Assembly (NCBI GenBank): GCA_017416665.1
Contig: JAFQBO010000368.1
Span: 1 to 6,949, forward strand
Direction of reading: 5' to 3'
Length of the DNA stretch: 6,949 bases
DNA from: Oscillospiraceae bacterium
GTDB lineage: Bacteria; Bacillota; Clostridia; Oscillospirales; Ruminococcaceae
In this document: positions 5,163 through 6,949 of the stretch, one piece after another
Position numbering within the stretch: position 1 is the stretch's first letter
How the letters are laid out: every line of letters begins with the position of its first letter
Notes under the pieces: generated by a model
What the model was told of the DNA's origin: nothing
Databases searched by the model: none
Seen by the model: only the letters and a program-made list of their open reading frames with translations
Translations under genes and position numbers: made by a program

Positions 5163-6005
5163 TTAACCTCCGTTTTCATCAGATTTTACAAGTTCTGCAT
5201 AAAGCATACTTTTTGAAAATTCTGTTTCCCTGGCTATTTTTTTACATGCTTCGGATGATTTGATACCATCTTCGATAAGTTCCTTTACAAGCTCAACCGC
5301 CTGTTCAAGAGTTAATTCACTCATTGACTTCTGCTGTGTCGCACCTTCAACCACAAGCACATACTCACCCTTTGGATTTTTGTCTGTATAATATGAAATC
5401 GCTTCTGATATAGTCATTCTGAGTACTTCTTCATAAACTTTGGTGAGTTCACGGCAAAGTGAAATTTTTCTGTCACCAAAATATCTGAGAAAGTCTTCGA
5501 GGGTATTACGCAGTTTATGTGGTGCTTCATAGAAAACAAGTGTTCTTGTGTCGTTTTTCACGCTTTCGAGATGTTCAATACGCTGTTTTTTTGTTACGGA
5601 AAGAAAACCCTCAAATGAAAATCTTGATGTACTGAGTCCCGAAACCGCAATAGCGGAAATTACGGCACTAGGGCCCGGTACAACCTTTATGTCAATATTA
5701 CGTTCTGCACAGATTTTTACGAGAATTTCACCGGGATCGGAAATACACGGCATTCCTGCATCGGTTACAATAGCGGCATCTTCACCGTTTTCAATTCTGT
5801 CAGCAATTGATTCTGCAATAGTATTACTGCTGTGTCCGTGATAGCTTATCAGTGTTTTTTTAATGTCATATCTGTTGAGAAGCTTCAGCGTTACACGGGT
5901 ATCCTCTGCCGCAATAAAGCTTACATTTTTGAGCGTTTCAAGCTGGCGGTAGGTTATATCGTCCATATTGCCTATCGGTGTTCCGACAACAAAGAGTGTC
6001 CCCAT
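5163..6005 (-). CDS. rsmI: 16S rRNA (cytidine-1402 2'-O)-methyltransferase
   Basis: This 280-residue enzyme should use S-adenosylmethionine to methylate the 2'-hydroxyl of C1402 in the ribosomal decoding centre, where RsmH adds the base methyl group. It is a full-length member of the tetrapyrrole (corrin/porphyrin) methylase fold. The signatures appear in order: VGTPIGN (7-13), AAEDTR (32-37), LISYH (52-56), TDAGMPCISDPG (81-92), VPGPSA (109-114), VFYEAPHK (157-164), RELTK (185-189) and a GEYVLVVEG stretch near residue 220. A helical C-terminal tail of about 50 residues (from SELTLEQAVELVKEL) resembles the small HTH-like domain of RsmI. The ATG overlaps the trmN6 stop by one base (TAATG) and follows an AAAGGA site (6015-6020). 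The trmN6-rsmI order is also found in Bacillus and other Firmicutes, supporting both calls. Confidence 0.95.
   Translation of the reverse strand: MGTLFVVGTPIGNMDDITYRQLETLKNVSFIAAEDTRVTLKLLNRYDIKKTLISYHGHSSNTIAESIADRIENGEDAAIVTDAGMPCISDPGEILVKICAERNIDIKVVPGPSAVISAIAVSGLSTSRFSFEGFLSVTKKQRIEHLESVKNDTRTLVFYEAPHKLRNTLEDFLRYFGDRKISLCRELTKVYEEVLRMTISEAISYYTDKNPKGEYVLVVEGATQQKSMSELTLEQAVELVKELIEDGIKSSEACKKIARETEFSKSMLYAELVKSDENGG
5167..5171 (-). promoter_or_regulatory. Ribosome binding site that selects the pdxY start
   Basis: GGAGG lies inside the last codons of rsmI, 5 nt before the ATG at 5161. The alternative upstream ATG (5179) would place this site inside the coding sequence and has no site of its own. 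Confidence 0.75.
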
Positions 6006-6745
6006 TATTGTTCATCCTTTCCCGTAGTGTAAATTCGTTCCATTTCTTCTGAATATCCGTTTTTGTTCCATACATACATTTGTGGGAGAACCTGCATAAA
6101 CGGTTTTGAGCCTTTTTTTCCTTCTATGAGAAACAACCATGGTGCTGTATTTTCATTTTTGCTTACGAACCTCAGACGTTTAGGTTCAATACCGTTATTT
6201 TTCATCGCAAAAATAACATCACTCAGACGTTCAGGACGGTTGCATATACAAAGTCTTCCGCCGAATTTCAGAAGCTTTGATGCCGCACAACATACATCAT
6301 CAATATTGCAGAGTATTTCATGACGTGCGATTTTATGTGCGTCAAGACTGCTTTCGATTCCTGCGTTTGCCGCCTTATACGGAGGATTGCAGGTTACAAG
6401 ACTTAGAGTGCCGAGAGGTGCATCGTTCCACAGTGTTTTCAGATCGGCACAAATCGGTACGATACTGTCTATATTGCTTTTTTCAAGACTTATTTCAAGC
6501 TGTTCTATCGCCTGTTCCTGAATGTCAACAGCATATGTAAGCTTTGGAGGTGCGTTTCTCTGAAGTATCAGCGGAATAATTCCACAGCCTGTACCCAGAT
6601 CACATGCAATGTCCTTTTGCTTATGCTGACAGAAATCGGCAAGCAGGAAAGCATCAGTGCCGAAGCCATGTTCCTGACTTACGCATACTGAAATTCTTTC
6701 CGACAGTTTCTCAAATTCATAGTTTATATAGTCTTTTCGTTTCAC
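6005..6745 (-). CDS. trmN6: tRNA1(Val) (adenine37-N6)-methyltransferase
   Basis: This 246-residue class I S-adenosylmethionine methyltransferase is expected to methylate N6 of A37, next to the anticodon of valine tRNA. The cofactor motif is DLGTGCGIIPL (49-59), the acidic end of strand 2 is Asp74 in AVDIQ, and NPPY (120-123) is the catalytic motif of enzymes that methylate exocyclic amino groups. The N-terminal QEHGFGTDAFLLADF (24-38) is typical of the YfiC/TrmN6 group. Length is usual. The start is GTG at 6745, preceded by GGAGG (6752-6756) at 6-nt spacing; no ATG is available near the N-terminus. It is the first gene of the operon, with a promoter about 35 bp upstream, and its stop overlaps the rsmI start. 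Exact tRNA specificity is inferred from family and neighbourhood; related NPPY enzymes act on other RNAs. Confidence 0.85.
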   Translation of the reverse strand: MKRKDYINYEFEKLSERISVCVSQEHGFGTDAFLLADFCQHKQKDIACDLGTGCGIIPLILQRNAPPKLTYAVDIQEQAIEQLEISLEKSNIDSIVPICADLKTLWNDAPLGTLSLVTCNPPYKAANAGIESSLDAHKIARHEILCNIDDVCCAASKLLKFGGRLCICNRPERLSDVIFAMKNNGIEPKRLRFVSKNENTAPWLFLIEGKKGSKPFMQVLPQMYVWNKNGYSEEMERIYTTGKDEQ

Positions 6746-6778
6746 CTGTAACCTCCGAATAAAAATATCACTCCTTTT

Positions 6779-6807
6779 ATAATACCATAAACAAGAAAAA
6801 ATTTCAA
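6779..6807 (-). promoter_or_regulatory. Sigma-A promoter of the trmN6-rsmI-pdxY operon
   Basis: Minus strand: TTGAAA (6802-6807), a 17-bp spacer, and TATTAT (6779-6784), with TGG before the -10 as a partial extended -10. A start near 6772 leaves a leader of about 26 nt carrying the GGAGG site of trmN6. It follows directly after the terminator at 6816-6851, so the operon is an independent unit. I see no operator or riboswitch in the short leader, which suggests constitutive expression. Confidence 0.8.
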
Positions 6808-6815
6808 TATCTCCA

Positions 6816-6851
6816 AAATATTAAAAAGCAGTTCTGCGAAAGAACTGCTTT
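6816..6851 (-). terminator. Intrinsic terminator of the gene upstream of trmN6
   Basis: A perfect 11-bp stem (6841-6851 with 6825-6835) and a 5-nt loop (TTCGC on the minus strand) are followed by a T-rich tract leading leftwards (TTAATATTTT). It would end a leftward transcript coming from beyond the right edge. The A-rich arm could also let it work weakly in the other direction, but no gene on that strand needs it. Confidence 0.85.
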
Positions 6852-6949
6852 CAGCTTGTCGAAAAAGTTCCTTTTGAAAAGATTTTTCAAAATTAAAAGT
6901 TTCGGTCAAGCCTTTTCAAAGGCTTGCGGGGTCGAGGGGCGGAGCCACT
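6852..6949. repeat. Intergenic repeat with two inverted repeats (runs off the window)
   Basis: A gene-free stretch with a 9-bp inverted repeat at 6872-6880/6884-6892 (TTTTGAAAA / TTTTCAAAA) and another at 6907-6915/6918-6926 (CAAGCCTTT / AAAGGCTTG), ending in a GC-rich tail (GGGGTCGAGGGGCGGAGCC). I recognise the combination of AAGCCTTT...AAAGGCTTG with a GTCGAGGGGCGGAGCC tail as a dispersed intergenic sequence in Ruminococcus-like genomes; this is memory, not a search. It continues past the right edge, so its far end and any terminal repeats cannot be judged. No open reading frame with a ribosome binding site is present. Confidence 0.5.

Noticed and set aside
5162..5179. pdxY start six codons earlier, at 5179
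   Set aside because: No ribosome binding site precedes that ATG, whereas GGAGG sits 5 nt before the ATG at 5161, where the family sequence begins.

Overview
The window looks like a low-GC, Gram-positive gut bacterium of the Clostridia, most likely Ruminococcus or a close relative in the Oscillospiraceae. This rests on strong AGGAGG-type ribosome binding sites, AT-rich spacers, GTG and TTG starts, a trmN6-rsmI pair, and two intergenic repeats of a kind I recognise from these genomes. Genus is inference. Every supported gene is on the minus strand, so transcription runs right to left.

Right part (about 4337-6949): a host operon. A repeat tail (6852-6949) and an intrinsic terminator (6816-6851) close whatever lies upstream. 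A good sigma-A promoter (6779-6807) then starts trmN6 (tRNA1-Val adenine-37 N6-methyltransferase), rsmI (16S rRNA C1402 2'-O-methyltransferase) and pdxY (pyridoxal/pyridoxamine kinase). Their junctions are a 1-nt overlap and a 1-nt gap, so they are probably translationally coupled.

Middle (4091-4336): a 246-bp control region with no gene. Read leftwards it holds two tandem GGTGCAA heptamers one helical turn apart, a strong extended -10 promoter, about 100 nt of leader with small competing hairpins, and a clear intrinsic terminator. The next gene begins about 70 nt further on. The terminator can serve the pdxY operon, but it also lies downstream of the new promoter. Transcription from that promoter should therefore stop unless there is read-through or antitermination.

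Left part (1-4090): a prophage-type tail-tip and lysis cassette. It comprises a 930-residue tail tip/receptor-binding protein, a 62-residue holin-like membrane protein, a 266-residue zinc N-acetylmuramoyl-L-alanine amidase, and the first 34 codons of another small membrane protein resembling phage accessory lysis (XhlA-like) proteins. A 93-bp hairpin-rich, MITE-like repeat separates holin and amidase. No capsid, tape-measure or distal-tail gene lies between the tail protein and the host operon. The cassette is therefore either the end of a rearranged prophage, a decayed remnant, or a domesticated module.

The most interesting signal is the promoter / short leader / terminator / tail-lysis order. 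It resembles the lambda late region (pR'-tR' ahead of the lysis genes) and would fit control by antitermination.
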